From Roseiarcus sp963717215 (GTDB lineage: Bacteria > Pseudomonadota > Alphaproteobacteria > Rhizobiales > Beijerinckiaceae), in assembly GCA_963717215.1 (NCBI GenBank), contig CAVQVS010000001.1, positions 124,001-188,000 of the forward strand: 64,000 nt of DNA. The letters run 5' to 3'. Below are positions 9,129 to 16,589 of the stretch, piece after piece. Made by a program: the position numbers and the translations under genes. The notes below the pieces were generated by a model that saw only the letters and a program-made list of their open reading frames with translations, ran no database searches and was not told the origin of the DNA. The first letter of the stretch is position 1; each line of letters starts with the position of its first letter.

Positions 9129-9933
9129 GGGCGCCGTGGGCATGATCGTGGCGATGCGCGTCATGCTCGACGTCGACATCGCCCGCCATGACGTAGAAGC
9201 GATTCTTGAGGCGCACGACCTCGATAGGCGTCCCATAGAGCCGCGACAGCACCGGCCCGGTGACGACCTCGTCGACCGCCCCGATCACCGCCTCGCCTCC
9301 GCCGAGATAGAGCACGCGGTCAATCGCATTGACCAGCGGATTGAGCTCGTGGGCGCTGAACAGAATCGCGATCTTCAAATCGTCGCAAATGCCCCTGGCG
9401 GTTTCGACCACGCTCTTCTGATGCGCCGGATCAAGCGAGATGAGCGGCTCGTCGAGCATCAGCAGGCGCGGCCTGCCGATGAGCGCCTGGCTCAACAGCA
9501 CGCGCTGGCGCTCGCCGCCCGACAATTCGCCGATCGAGCGGTGGGCGAAATCGCGCGCGCCGACTTCGTCGAGCGCCCAGTCGATCTCTCGCCGCGTCGC
9601 TTTGTCGAGTCTGACCGGGCCGAAACGGCCGCCGATCGCCGCGCTGGCGACGACGTCCCAGCAAGTGAACCTTAAGCTTGAGATCGCGCCGCGGTTCTGC
9701 GGCATGTAGCCGATCTGAGGATTGCCGCGCGTCACCGGCCGGCCGAGCACGGCAACCCCGCCCGAAGATACGGGAACGAGGCCGAGCGCGGCGCGCATGA
9801 GCGTCGTCTTGCCGGCGCCGTTCGCGCCGAGCATGCCGACGAATTCGCCTTCCTCGATTGCGAAGCTGGCGGCCCTCAGGATGCCCCGGCCGCCGAGCCT
9901 GATCGTGACGTGATCGAACTCGAGTGCGCTCAC
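9121..9933 (-). CDS. znuC: Zinc ABC transporter ATPase ZnuC
   Basis: 270 aa ATPase. The GTG at 9933 shares a base with the TAG stop of znuA (TAGTG) and puts the protein start at VSALEFDHVTIRLGG. Walker A is GANGAGKT, the signature LSGGERQR, Walker B LLMLDEPLISLD, and the switch histidine is in FSAHELN. The C-terminus ends in a histidine-rich tail (HDAHRHDHAHGAHA), a likely metal-binding appendage. Operon order is znuA-znuC-znuB. Confidence 0.92.
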   Translation of the reverse strand: MSALEFDHVTIRLGGRGILRAASFAIEEGEFVGMLGANGAGKTTLMRAALGLVPVSSGGVAVLGRPVTRGNPQIGYMPQNRGAISSLRFTCWDVVASAAIGGRFGPVRLDKATRREIDWALDEVGARDFAHRSIGELSGGERQRVLLSQALIGRPRLLMLDEPLISLDPAHQKSVVETARGICDDLKIAILFSAHELNPLVNAIDRVLYLGGGEAVIGAVDEVVTGPVLSRLYGTPIEVVRLKNRFYVMAGDVDVEHDAHRHDHAHGAHA

Positions 9934-10802
9934 TAAGCCCCGCCGGCGAGCGCCTTGTCGAGCGCGTTCAATTGCCCCATCATCCAATCTTGATAGGTCG
10001 AGTTGGGCGGCTCGGTCTCGGAGACGCCGACCACGGGAATGTTATTGTCCTTGGCCAGTTGCACCAGCTTGCCGACCGCGGGTTCGCTCGCCTGCGCGTT
10101 GTACATCATGACCTTGACTTTATGACCCTTGAGGTCGTCCTCGAACGCAGCCACTTCCGAAGGGGTCGGCTCGGCGTTGTTCATGACCGCAAGCGCGTAT
10201 TTCTCGTTATGGACCCTGAGACCGATGAGCCCGGCCTGATAGCCGAACACCGGCTCCGATGCGGTGATCGGCTGGCCAGCGTAGGACTTGTGCATCGTGG
10301 CGATCTTGTCGTCGAGGGGCTTCAGTGAATCGAGGAACTTGGCCTCGCCCTGCTCATAATCCGCCTTGTGCGCGGGGTCGACGGCGATGAGATCCGCGAC
10401 CAGCGCTTTGGCGGCGGCTTTCATGTAGGCGGGATCGTACCAGAGATGCGGATTGTCGCCGGCTTTGTGGCCGACCAGCCTCGCCACGATGATCTCCTTC
10501 CGATCCGGCGCTTTGTGGGCGCTGATGAGCTTTTCCATCCAAGGGTCATAATCGACGCCGTTGACGATGACGACCTTGGCGTCGCTCAGCGCCTTTGCCG
10601 TCTCGGGGCTCGCCTCGAACAGATGCGGGTCGTCGTCCGGGTTCGAGAGAATGCTGGTCACCGCGATATTCGCGCCGCCGATCTGGCTCGCCATGTCGCC
10701 GTAGAAATTTTCCGCGGCGACGACCTTCACCGGGTCGGCGAAAGCGGGCGCGCTTAGGCCGCCGATCGCGATCGCTGCAATGAGATGGAGCTTGTTGATC
10801 AT
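9933..10802 (-). CDS. znuA: Zinc-binding periplasmic protein ZnuA
   Basis: 289 aa with an N-terminal Sec signal peptide (cleavage near SAPAFA-D). Cluster A-I solute-binding fold with AAENFYGDMASQIGG, the DPHLFEASP histidine motif, NPHLWYDP and GYQAGLIGLRVHNEK. The long acidic/histidine-rich loop found in many ZnuA proteins is missing, so the tail of ZnuC is the only His-rich segment in this operon. Translation start is ATG 10802 with GGAGG upstream. First gene of the operon and divergent from zur. Confidence 0.9.
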   Translation of the reverse strand: MINKLHLIAAIAIGGLSAPAFADPVKVVAAENFYGDMASQIGGANIAVTSILSNPDDDPHLFEASPETAKALSDAKVVIVNGVDYDPWMEKLISAHKAPDRKEIIVARLVGHKAGDNPHLWYDPAYMKAAAKALVADLIAVDPAHKADYEQGEAKFLDSLKPLDDKIATMHKSYAGQPITASEPVFGYQAGLIGLRVHNEKYALAVMNNAEPTPSEVAAFEDDLKGHKVKVMMYNAQASEPAVGKLVQLAKDNNIPVVGVSETEPPNSTYQDWMMGQLNALDKALAGGA

Positions 10803-10855
10803 GGGGAACAGGCCTCCGTGTGGATTGAAGCGCCGGATTGAGCGCGAGCAGCGGC

Positions 10856-10875
10856 GTGTTATGTTATATCTTATC
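10856..10875. promoter_or_regulatory. Candidate Zur operator in the znuA-zur intergenic region
   Basis: GTGTTATGTTATATCTTATC is AT-rich and imperfectly palindromic around TTATGTTATAnnnTTA, standing out from the GC-rich surroundings. Its left half matches the type of palindrome I recall for alphaproteobacterial Zur boxes (TTATGTTATAACATAA form). It lies 54 bases before znuA and about 56 before zur, so one bound dimer could repress both. Confidence 0.5.
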
Positions 10876-10930
10876 TGCTGGCAAGTCCAAACTGCAACCT
10901 TATATCATTTCGGGGCGATCGAACCGTGAT

Positions 10931-11425
10931 ATGATGCAAGACGCAATGACGAAGAAGAAAGCGCCCACCAGAGATTTGGCCCCAGAGCCGACAGCGATCG
11001 GCTGGCAGGCGCAGGTGGAGAGCGCCTGCGCGCAGCAGGGCCTGCATTTGACCCCGCTGCGTCGGCAGGTGCTGACGATTCTGGCTGAAAGCTCAGCGCC
11101 CCTCGGAGCCTATGCGATCATCGACCAGCTTTCACGCCGCGAAGGCAAACCGGTCGCGCCGCCGACGGTTTATCGCACCCTCGATTTTTTTCTCGCGCAC
11201 AATTTTCTCTACAAGATCGAGAGCCGCAACGCCTATGCGCCCTGCGAGCACCTCGGTCACGCCCATCACGGCGCGCTGCTCCTGTGCGAGAAATGCGGAC
11301 GCAGCGACGAGATCGAGGACGTCAAGCTCGACCGTCTGCTGCAGGAAGCCGCCGCCCGCGCCGGCTTTGCCCCGCATCGGCAGATGGTGGAGCTTGTGGG
11401 CCTGTGCCGGGATTGCGCGGACTAG
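10931..11425 (+). CDS. zur: Zinc uptake regulator Zur (Fur family)
   Basis: 164 aa from the ATG pair at 10931/10934; an earlier frame start at 10838 would include the operator region and is rejected, while the ATG at 10946 remains possible. Winged helix: LTPLRRQVLTILAE...GAYAIIDQL...APPTVYRTLDFFLAHNFLYKIESRNAY. The metal domain has the regulatory histidines in HLGHAHHGALLLCEKCG and the structural zinc site CEKC...CRDC. Divergent from znuACB, which it presumably represses when zinc is sufficient. Confidence 0.9.
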   Translation: MMQDAMTKKKAPTRDLAPEPTAIGWQAQVESACAQQGLHLTPLRRQVLTILAESSAPLGAYAIIDQLSRREGKPVAPPTVYRTLDFFLAHNFLYKIESRNAYAPCEHLGHAHHGALLLCEKCGRSDEIEDVKLDRLLQEAAARAGFAPHRQMVELVGLCRDCAD

Positions 11426-11516
11426 GGCGCCGGCCCGCCCTCTATCCCTGGGGCTTGAGGATTTTCGCCCCGAACCGGTGAAGACAAACGGCGCGCTTAG
11501 GTCGAGAGGCGAGACG

Positions 11517-12908
11517 TCATCCCGCCCCGAGCCGTCGCAACCAGGCGCCCGCTTGGCTCCGCACGTTGGCCGGCGCGGTGCCGCCGTAGGAGGTGCGGCT
11601 CTTGACCGAGCGGTCGACGCCGAGCACGCCGAAGGCGTCCTTGGTGATGCGCGGTTCGACGCTCTGCATCTCCGCGAGCGTGAGCTTTTCCAAGGCCACG
11701 CCGCGCGCGGCGGCGAGCGCGACGATGCGGCCGGTAATGTGGTGGGCTTCGCGGAAGGGCATTTTGAGCGCATGCACGAGCCAGTCAGCAAGATCGGTGG
11801 CGATGGCGTAGCCCGCGCCTGCGGCGGCCTTCATGCGCTTGGGGTCGGGCGTCATGTCTTCGACCATGCCGGTCATCGCGGCGAGGCAAAGCGCGAGCGT
11901 GCGGAAGGCGTCGAACACGCCCTCCTTGTCCTCCTGCATATCCTTGGAATAGGCGAGCGGCAGGCCCTTCATCACCGTGAGCAGTCCGATGAGCGCGCCG
12001 ACAACGCGGCCGGTCTTGCCGCGCACGAGTTCGGCAGCATCAGGATTGCGCTTCTGCGGCATGATCGAGGAGCCGGTCGAGAACGCGTCGGAGAGTTTCA
12101 CGAAGCCGAACTGCGGCGTCGTCCACAGCACGATCTCCTCGGCGAAGCGGGAAAGGTGCGTGGCCGTGATCGCGATGGCCGCGAGCGCTTCGAGCGCGAA
12201 GTCGCGGTCCGCGACGCTGTCGAGCGAGTTGGCGGTCGGCCGGTCGAAGCCGAGCGCCCTGGCGGTCATCTCGCGGTCGATCGGGAACGAGGTGCCGGCG
12301 AGCGCGGCCGCGCCCAACGGGCATTCGTTGAGGCGCTTGCGCGCGTCCTTGAAGCGCCCGGCGTCCCGTCCGAGCATCTCGACATAGGCAAGCAGATGAT
12401 GGCCGAAGGTGACCGGCTGCGCCGATTGCAGATGGGTGAAGCCCGGCATGACCATTGTCGCGCTGTCGCGCGCGCGGGCGGCGAGCGCCCGTTGCAACTG
12501 GGTGATCTGAGACGCGACCCCGTCGATCGCGTCGCGCACCCAGAGGCGGAAATCGAGCGCGACCTGATCGTTGCGCGAGCGGGCGGTGTGCAGGCGCCCG
12601 GCTACGGGGCCGACGATCTCGGCGACGCGGCTTTCGACGTTCATATGAATGTCTTCGAGCGCGCGCGAGAAGGAGAACGTGCCCGCCTCGATTTCGCCTT
12701 TGACTTGGGCGAGACCCTTGGCGATCGCGTTGGCGTCGGCGATTTCGACGATGCCCTGGCGCGCGAGCATGGCGAGATGGGCCTCGGAGCCGGCGATATC
12801 CTGGGCGGCGAGCTTGCGGTCGAAATCGATCGAGGCGTTGATCTCCTCCATCGCCTCGGCCGGGCGCCCGGTGAACCGGCCGCCCCACATACTGTTGCTC
12901 ATGCGCAT
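11517..12908 (-). CDS. argH: Argininosuccinate lyase
   Basis: 463 aa cytosolic enzyme for the last step of arginine synthesis (argininosuccinate to arginine plus fumarate). Visible motifs are SMWGGRF at the start, HTARSRNDQ, the catalytic GSSIMPQKRNPD loop and KDMQEDKE. Length is normal. Start ATG 12908, or ATG 12902 two codons later. Its start is only 8 bases from that of tlpA on the other strand. The converging 3' neighbour is zur, with a 91-base gap. Confidence 0.95.
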   Translation of the reverse strand: MRMSNSMWGGRFTGRPAEAMEEINASIDFDRKLAAQDIAGSEAHLAMLARQGIVEIADANAIAKGLAQVKGEIEAGTFSFSRALEDIHMNVESRVAEIVGPVAGRLHTARSRNDQVALDFRLWVRDAIDGVASQITQLQRALAARARDSATMVMPGFTHLQSAQPVTFGHHLLAYVEMLGRDAGRFKDARKRLNECPLGAAALAGTSFPIDREMTARALGFDRPTANSLDSVADRDFALEALAAIAITATHLSRFAEEIVLWTTPQFGFVKLSDAFSTGSSIMPQKRNPDAAELVRGKTGRVVGALIGLLTVMKGLPLAYSKDMQEDKEGVFDAFRTLALCLAAMTGMVEDMTPDPKRMKAAAGAGYAIATDLADWLVHALKMPFREAHHITGRIVALAAARGVALEKLTLAEMQSVEPRITKDAFGVLGVDRSVKSRTSYGGTAPANVRSQAGAWLRRLGAG

Positions 12909-12916
12909 CGTCTCGG

Positions 12917-13576
12917 ATGATTGATATGACGGATATCGATAGGCCCCCGCGCCGGCGAAATGTTCTGTTGCCTGTTTTGGGCGTGCTCGTGGCGGTTGCG
13001 GCTGGGGTCGTCCTATACGGGACGGTTGCGCCGGCCGGCAAGGCCACAAGCGATTGCCCCGCCGACTCGGCCAAAGCTCGCGGCGAGGCTTGCGCCCCTC
13101 GCCAAGGGCGAACTGGCCGCGCTCCAGGTGTCGAGCGAGCCGAGGCGCGCCGAGCAGTTCGCCTTCGAGCGCGACGGGGGGGCAAGCTGACGGTCGCGGA
13201 TTTCAAGGGCCGGCCGATCCTGCTCAATCTTTGGGCCACCTGGTGCGTGCCCTGTCGGGTGGAGATGCCGACGCTGGATCGGCTGCAAGCCGCCAAGGGC
13301 GGGCCGGGATTCGAGGTGGTGGCGGTCAATGTCGACACCGCGCGCCTCGAGAAGCGGGGCGCGTTCCTGGACTGCGTCGGCGTGAAGACGCTCGCCCGTT
13401 ACGCCGACCCGAGCGGCGACGCCTTCGAAACCATGCGCAAGGCGGGCAAGGCGCTCGGCCTGCCGGTGACCCTGGTCATCGACAAGGACGGCTGCGAAAT
13501 CGCCGCCGTCGAGGGCGGGGCCAAATGGGATTCGGCCGAGGCGCAGGCTTTGGTCGAGGCGCTGAAGGGCGGGTAG
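12917..13576 (+). CDS. tlpA: TlpA-family membrane thiol-disulfide oxidoreductase (two compensating indels)
   Basis: 219 aa as read: an N-terminal membrane anchor (about 15-36), then a thioredoxin fold with the redox pair WCVPC (Cys110, Cys113), facing the periplasm and likely serving cytochrome c or oxidase copper assembly. Residues 53-89 are arginine-rich and unlike the family. The alternative frame over the same bases reads KLAARLAPLAKGELAALQ and AEQFAFERDGG, which is what TlpA has there. This needs an extra A at 13073-13075 and a missing G in the G run at 13176-13182. The two shifts cancel, so the thioredoxin domain is intact. Confidence 0.85.
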   Translation: MIDMTDIDRPPRRRNVLLPVLGVLVAVAAGVVLYGTVAPAGKATSDCPADSAKARGEACAPRQGRTGRAPGVERAEARRAVRLRARRGGKLTVADFKGRPILLNLWATWCVPCRVEMPTLDRLQAAKGGPGFEVVAVNVDTARLEKRGAFLDCVGVKTLARYADPSGDAFETMRKAGKALGLPVTLVIDKDGCEIAAVEGGAKWDSAEAQALVEALKGG

Positions 13577-13645
13577 AGGCTGCGGACGGCGGTAGGCGAT
13601 CCGGCTCTGGCCCGGTTCGAAAGGCCCCTCCCGAGAAAGCAAGCG

Positions 13646-13680
13646 TTGGGCTCCCGGCGCCGAGGGCGTCGGGAGCCCAA
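13646..13680. terminator. Strong hairpin terminator after tlpA
   Basis: TTGGGCTCCCG and CGGGAGCCCAA are perfect 11-base arms; inside them CGCC-GAG-GGCG pairs again after one mismatch. It is 69 bases past tlpA and just beyond the decayed hydrolase on the minus strand. A related hairpin follows the intact hydrolase (15590-15616), so this one seems to have been duplicated with the gene. Confidence 0.7.
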
Positions 13681-13683
13681 TCG

Positions 13684-13933
13684 TCACTCGCCGAGCGCGG
13701 CCTCTTCGATAAAGGCAGCGACTTCTTTTGCGTGGGAGACGAGGGAGGCGTGGCTGCCTGAGACCTCCTCGGTCCGCGCCTGCAGCGGCAGGTCTGCCGC
13801 GACCGCCGAAGGAAACACCTTGGGGTCGATAGAGAGGTTGCCCTTCGCATCCGGATGAATTGCCCGCGGCGCCTTCTGTCGGCGGACCGCTGGCGGCCAA
13901 GGTCGCCAGCGATTGTCCGACGTCAGGCGCGAA
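13684..13933 (-). pseudogene. Decayed duplicate of the 15623-16393 alpha/beta hydrolase
   Basis: Two frames here repeat pieces of the intact hydrolase: FAPDVGQSLATLAASGPP in one frame, then IHPDAKGN-SIDPKVFPSAVAADLPLQ and EVSGSHASL.HAKEVAAFIE.AALGE in the next. Relative to the parent there is a one-base insertion near 13855-13862, an internal deletion of about 64 codons after LPLQ, and loss of everything upstream of FAPDV, including the nucleophile region. It cannot encode a working enzyme. Confidence 0.8.
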
Positions 13934-13975
13934 GGACCGGCGGAAACCGCCCAATCGGCTCTCAAGCATCAGGCG

Positions 13976-14812
13976 TCACGCATCCAGGAAAAGGGCAGCG
14001 TGGGCCAGGAACAGGTCCGGATACTGGTAGAAGGGCGCGTGGCTTGAATCCGGGTAGACGATGAGCTGCGCATTCGGCAGGTGCTGCTGTAGCGTGAAGC
14101 CGTTGATCGGGGGAACGATCAGATCGTTGCCGCCATGGACCACAAGCACCGGGTGCTTGATGTCGGCCAGATAATCCCACACGCCGTCGGTTTTCTCGTT
14201 CGACTTGATGATCGCCTGGTACTGCGCGGCCGCGGCCGCTTCGGTGACCTCCGGGACGCGATCCTGGCGACGGAACTTGCGTTCGAGATATTTCAGCCCG
14301 GCAGCTCGGCCGGCCGTATTGGGCAGGAAGTGCGCGCCGATCCAAAGATGTTCGGGCGTATCGTAGGTGGCCAGGAAGATCTCCGCGGATTTGCTGCCGG
14401 TCGTGTCGGCGCCGCGGGGGCCGGCGCCAACCAGGATCAGCTTGCGAACAAGGTCGGGCGCCTGCATGGCAATCTCTTGGACGACCTTGCCGCCGATCGA
14501 ATACCCGAGAACGTCGGTCTTGCCGATCCCCAGCGCCTTGATGAAGGCGATAGCGTCCCTCGCCACCTCCGGGAAGCTCGTCGGTGTTTTGCCGGAACTG
14601 GCGCCGATGCCGGCATTGTCGAACAGGATCACTTCGCGCTGCTGCGCCAGTCCGTCGGTCACGGCGGGATCCCAATGGTCCATGGTCCCGCGAAAATGGA
14701 GGTTCATGACGATCGGCGCGCCGCCGGTCTTGCCGAAGCGGCGATAGGCGAAGCGGATGCCGTTGGCTTCGACGAACTGCGTCGGGACCGTGTCGTGGGT
14801 GTAGGTGGTCAT
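13976..14812 (-). CDS. Alpha/beta hydrolase
   Basis: 278 aa, no signal peptide, full-length alpha/beta-hydrolase fold. Oxyanion region NLHFRGTMDHWDP, nucleophile elbow GYSIGG, acid in VVHGGNDLIVPP and the histidine in DSSHAPFYQYPD. The set resembles chloroperoxidase/esterase-type enzymes; the substrate is unknown. AAAGGA precedes the ATG at 14812. It is downstream of the DUF302 gene on the same strand and unrelated in detail to the hydrolase at 15623-16393. Confidence 0.82.
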   Translation of the reverse strand: MTTYTHDTVPTQFVEANGIRFAYRRFGKTGGAPIVMNLHFRGTMDHWDPAVTDGLAQQREVILFDNAGIGASSGKTPTSFPEVARDAIAFIKALGIGKTDVLGYSIGGKVVQEIAMQAPDLVRKLILVGAGPRGADTTGSKSAEIFLATYDTPEHLWIGAHFLPNTAGRAAGLKYLERKFRRQDRVPEVTEAAAAAQYQAIIKSNEKTDGVWDYLADIKHPVLVVHGGNDLIVPPINGFTLQQHLPNAQLIVYPDSSHAPFYQYPDLFLAHAALFLDA

Positions 14813-15023
14813 GGTGAAATTCCTTTGTAGGTTGACGGTTGAGTGACGGACGGCGGCGCCTTTGACGCTCTTGATCTGCCGACGCCGCTAGCCCGCCGTA
14901 CGAGGTGAAGCGGACATCGCAGACCGCGGTCTTCGACGCCTCAATTGGGCGGATTCCGTAACTTTCCGAGACAGCGTCGGAACGCTCAGAGCGCTTGCGA
15001 AAGCGGACCTGCTCGGCCCCGCC

Positions 15024-15524
15024 TTAGTCGAACTGGTTCACGGCTTTCTGCAGGACATTCTGCAGATTTTCGTCGAGTCCACGAGCAACGCCATTGACTC
15101 TCTCGTCGCCAAACTGTCCGAAGGTCGAAGCCGGCCGATCGTATTCAAACGCAACGCCACCTTCCGAACTTTCCAGAAGCAGGACCCGAACGGGGGCGTA
15201 AAGAGCAGCTGAGATCTTATGTCGAGTCATCAGCGAGGCGGTCAGCGGGTTGCCAATGTCATACTGGATAGCCTGTCTTTTCAATCCGGCAATCGCCAAA
15301 AGCGCGCCGTGGTCCCGGCTTCCAAATATCGAGAGAGTGGCCGCAGCCTCAAGTTCTTTTCGCGCCCTATCAGTCAAGCCGAAACGGAGCAGCGTCCAGA
15401 ATCCGTCGTCGAGGCGCGGAACAAGCGCTTCGAGCGCTGTTCTCACCGCGGCGAAAGTCTTGCCTGATCGGATTGTGACATGTTCGATGGTGACTCTTTC
15501 TACGGATGTATTGCTACTGACCAC
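15024..15524 (-). CDS. DUF302 domain protein
   Basis: About 166 aa. I choose the GTG at 15524 because AAAGG lies 7 bases upstream; the ATG at 15626 would translate through a terminator hairpin, and GTG 15539 is another option. The DUF302 pattern is visible as SGKTFAAVRTALEAL near the start and DIGNPLTASLMTRH...APVRVLLLESSEGGVAFEYDRPA later. Such proteins are small soluble domains of unknown function, often thought to bind a ligand. It follows the exported hydrolase in the same direction. Confidence 0.72.
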   Translation of the reverse strand: MVSSNTSVERVTIEHVTIRSGKTFAAVRTALEALVPRLDDGFWTLLRFGLTDRARKELEAAATLSIFGSRDHGALLAIAGLKRQAIQYDIGNPLTASLMTRHKISAALYAPVRVLLLESSEGGVAFEYDRPASTFGQFGDERVNGVARGLDENLQNVLQKAVNQFD

Positions 15525-15589
15525 TGAACGACCTTTCACTGCTTGGTTCGTGAGGGGCGGAGGCGTGCCTATTGACTGAGCAAGGGTAA

Positions 15590-15616
15590 GGCTCCCGGCA
15601 CGGATGGCCGGGAGCC
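15590..15616 (-). terminator. Hairpin terminator after the exported hydrolase
   Basis: GGCTCCCGG and CCGGGAGCC form a perfect 9-base stem around a 9-base loop, starting 6 bases beyond the hydrolase stop. Its arm sequence is shared with the hairpin at 13646-13680. Confidence 0.65.
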
Positions 15617-15622
15617 CGATTG

Positions 15623-16393
15623 TCATTCCCCGAGCGCGGCCGATTCGATGAAAGCGGCGACTTCCTTTGCGTGGACGACGAGAGAGGCGTGGCTGCCGGC
15701 GACCTCCTTCGTCTGCGCATGCATCCTGGCGGCGAATAGCTTCTGGACCTCGGGCGCGATGACCTTGTCTTCCGTGGTGATCAGATAGAACGTCGGCTTG
15801 TCCTTCCAGGCGGCCGTGTCGACGGGGGCCTTGAACGCTGCGACGCTCAACGGAAGCTGGGAGTGCGCCAAGGACTCGGCGACCTGCAGCGGCAGGTCTG
15901 CCGCGACAGCCGAAGGAAACACCTTGGGGTCGATATAGAGGTTGCCCTTCGCATCCGGATGAATCGCCGCGGCGCCTTCTGTCGGCGGACCGCTGGCGGC
16001 CAACGTCGCCAGCGATTGTCCGACATCCGGTGCGAATGCGGAGACATAGACGAGCGCCGAGACCTTGGGATCGTTGCCGGCCTCGGTGATCACCACGCCG
16101 CCCCAGGAATGGCCGACGAGAACGGTTTTGCCGTTCTGTTTCGCCAGCGCTTGCTTGGTGGCGTCGACGTCCGCGGCGAGAGAGGTGAGCGGATTTTCGA
16201 CGAGCGTGACGTTGTAGCCCTGCTTCGAGAGGATTTCGGCGACGGGCCTCCAGCTGGATGCATCAACGAAAGCGCCATGGACGAGCACGATGTTGCGCGC
16301 TGCGCCTTTGGGCGGCTCAGCCGATCGCGCGGGCGCGCCAAACGCTGCCCCGGCCATGAGAATGGCGGCGGTTGAGAGCAAAAAATTTCGCAT
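15623..16393 (-). CDS. Exported alpha/beta hydrolase
   Basis: 256 aa with a Sec signal peptide (RNFLLSTAAILMAGAAFGAPARSA), so periplasmic or secreted. Hydrolase fold: LVHGAFVDASSW oxyanion loop, nucleophile in VGHSWGG, the lid ASGPPTEGAAAIHPDAKGN, and the final histidine in GSHASLVVHAKEVAAFI. This belongs to the EstC-like/salicylate esterase-type subgroup of small hydrolases. It is divergent from the AraC gene and has its own terminator. A decayed copy is at 13684-13933. Confidence 0.85.
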   Translation of the reverse strand: MRNFLLSTAAILMAGAAFGAPARSAEPPKGAARNIVLVHGAFVDASSWRPVAEILSKQGYNVTLVENPLTSLAADVDATKQALAKQNGKTVLVGHSWGGVVITEAGNDPKVSALVYVSAFAPDVGQSLATLAASGPPTEGAAAIHPDAKGNLYIDPKVFPSAVAADLPLQVAESLAHSQLPLSVAAFKAPVDTAAWKDKPTFYLITTEDKVIAPEVQKLFAARMHAQTKEVAGSHASLVVHAKEVAAFIESAALGE

Positions 16394-16589
16394 TGATCTT
16401 ATCCTATCGAAGTGTCGGACGACGCGCGTCCGAAAGTGGGCGGGCGTTTCGGCAGGATCGCGTTTCTGTCTTTGCCGTTGGTCGCATGACGCGTGGCCTG
16501 CCGCGACACGTAAGAGGATGGCGGCGCAGACGATAGGGCTAGATCGTCCAAGTATTGTGTCCGACCGTCCACCGGATTAGCATTGCCGC
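16394..16589. promoter_or_regulatory. Divergent promoter region, hydrolase / AraC regulator
   Basis: The 196 bases separate the starts of the exported hydrolase (-) and the AraC-type regulator (+). No clear operator repeats stand out by eye. The arrangement suggests that the regulator controls the hydrolase. Confidence 0.4.

Noticed and set aside
11112..12920. 602-codon plus-strand frame through zur and argH
   Set aside because: Shadow of argH on the other strand; no family features.
12040..13338. 432-codon minus-strand frame in argH/tlpA
   Set aside because: Out-of-frame reading of argH; arginine-rich and without motifs.
13013..13969. 318-codon minus-strand frame after tlpA
   Set aside because: Only the first part (FAPDVGQSL...) is meaningful and belongs to the decayed hydrolase; the rest is antisense to tlpA.
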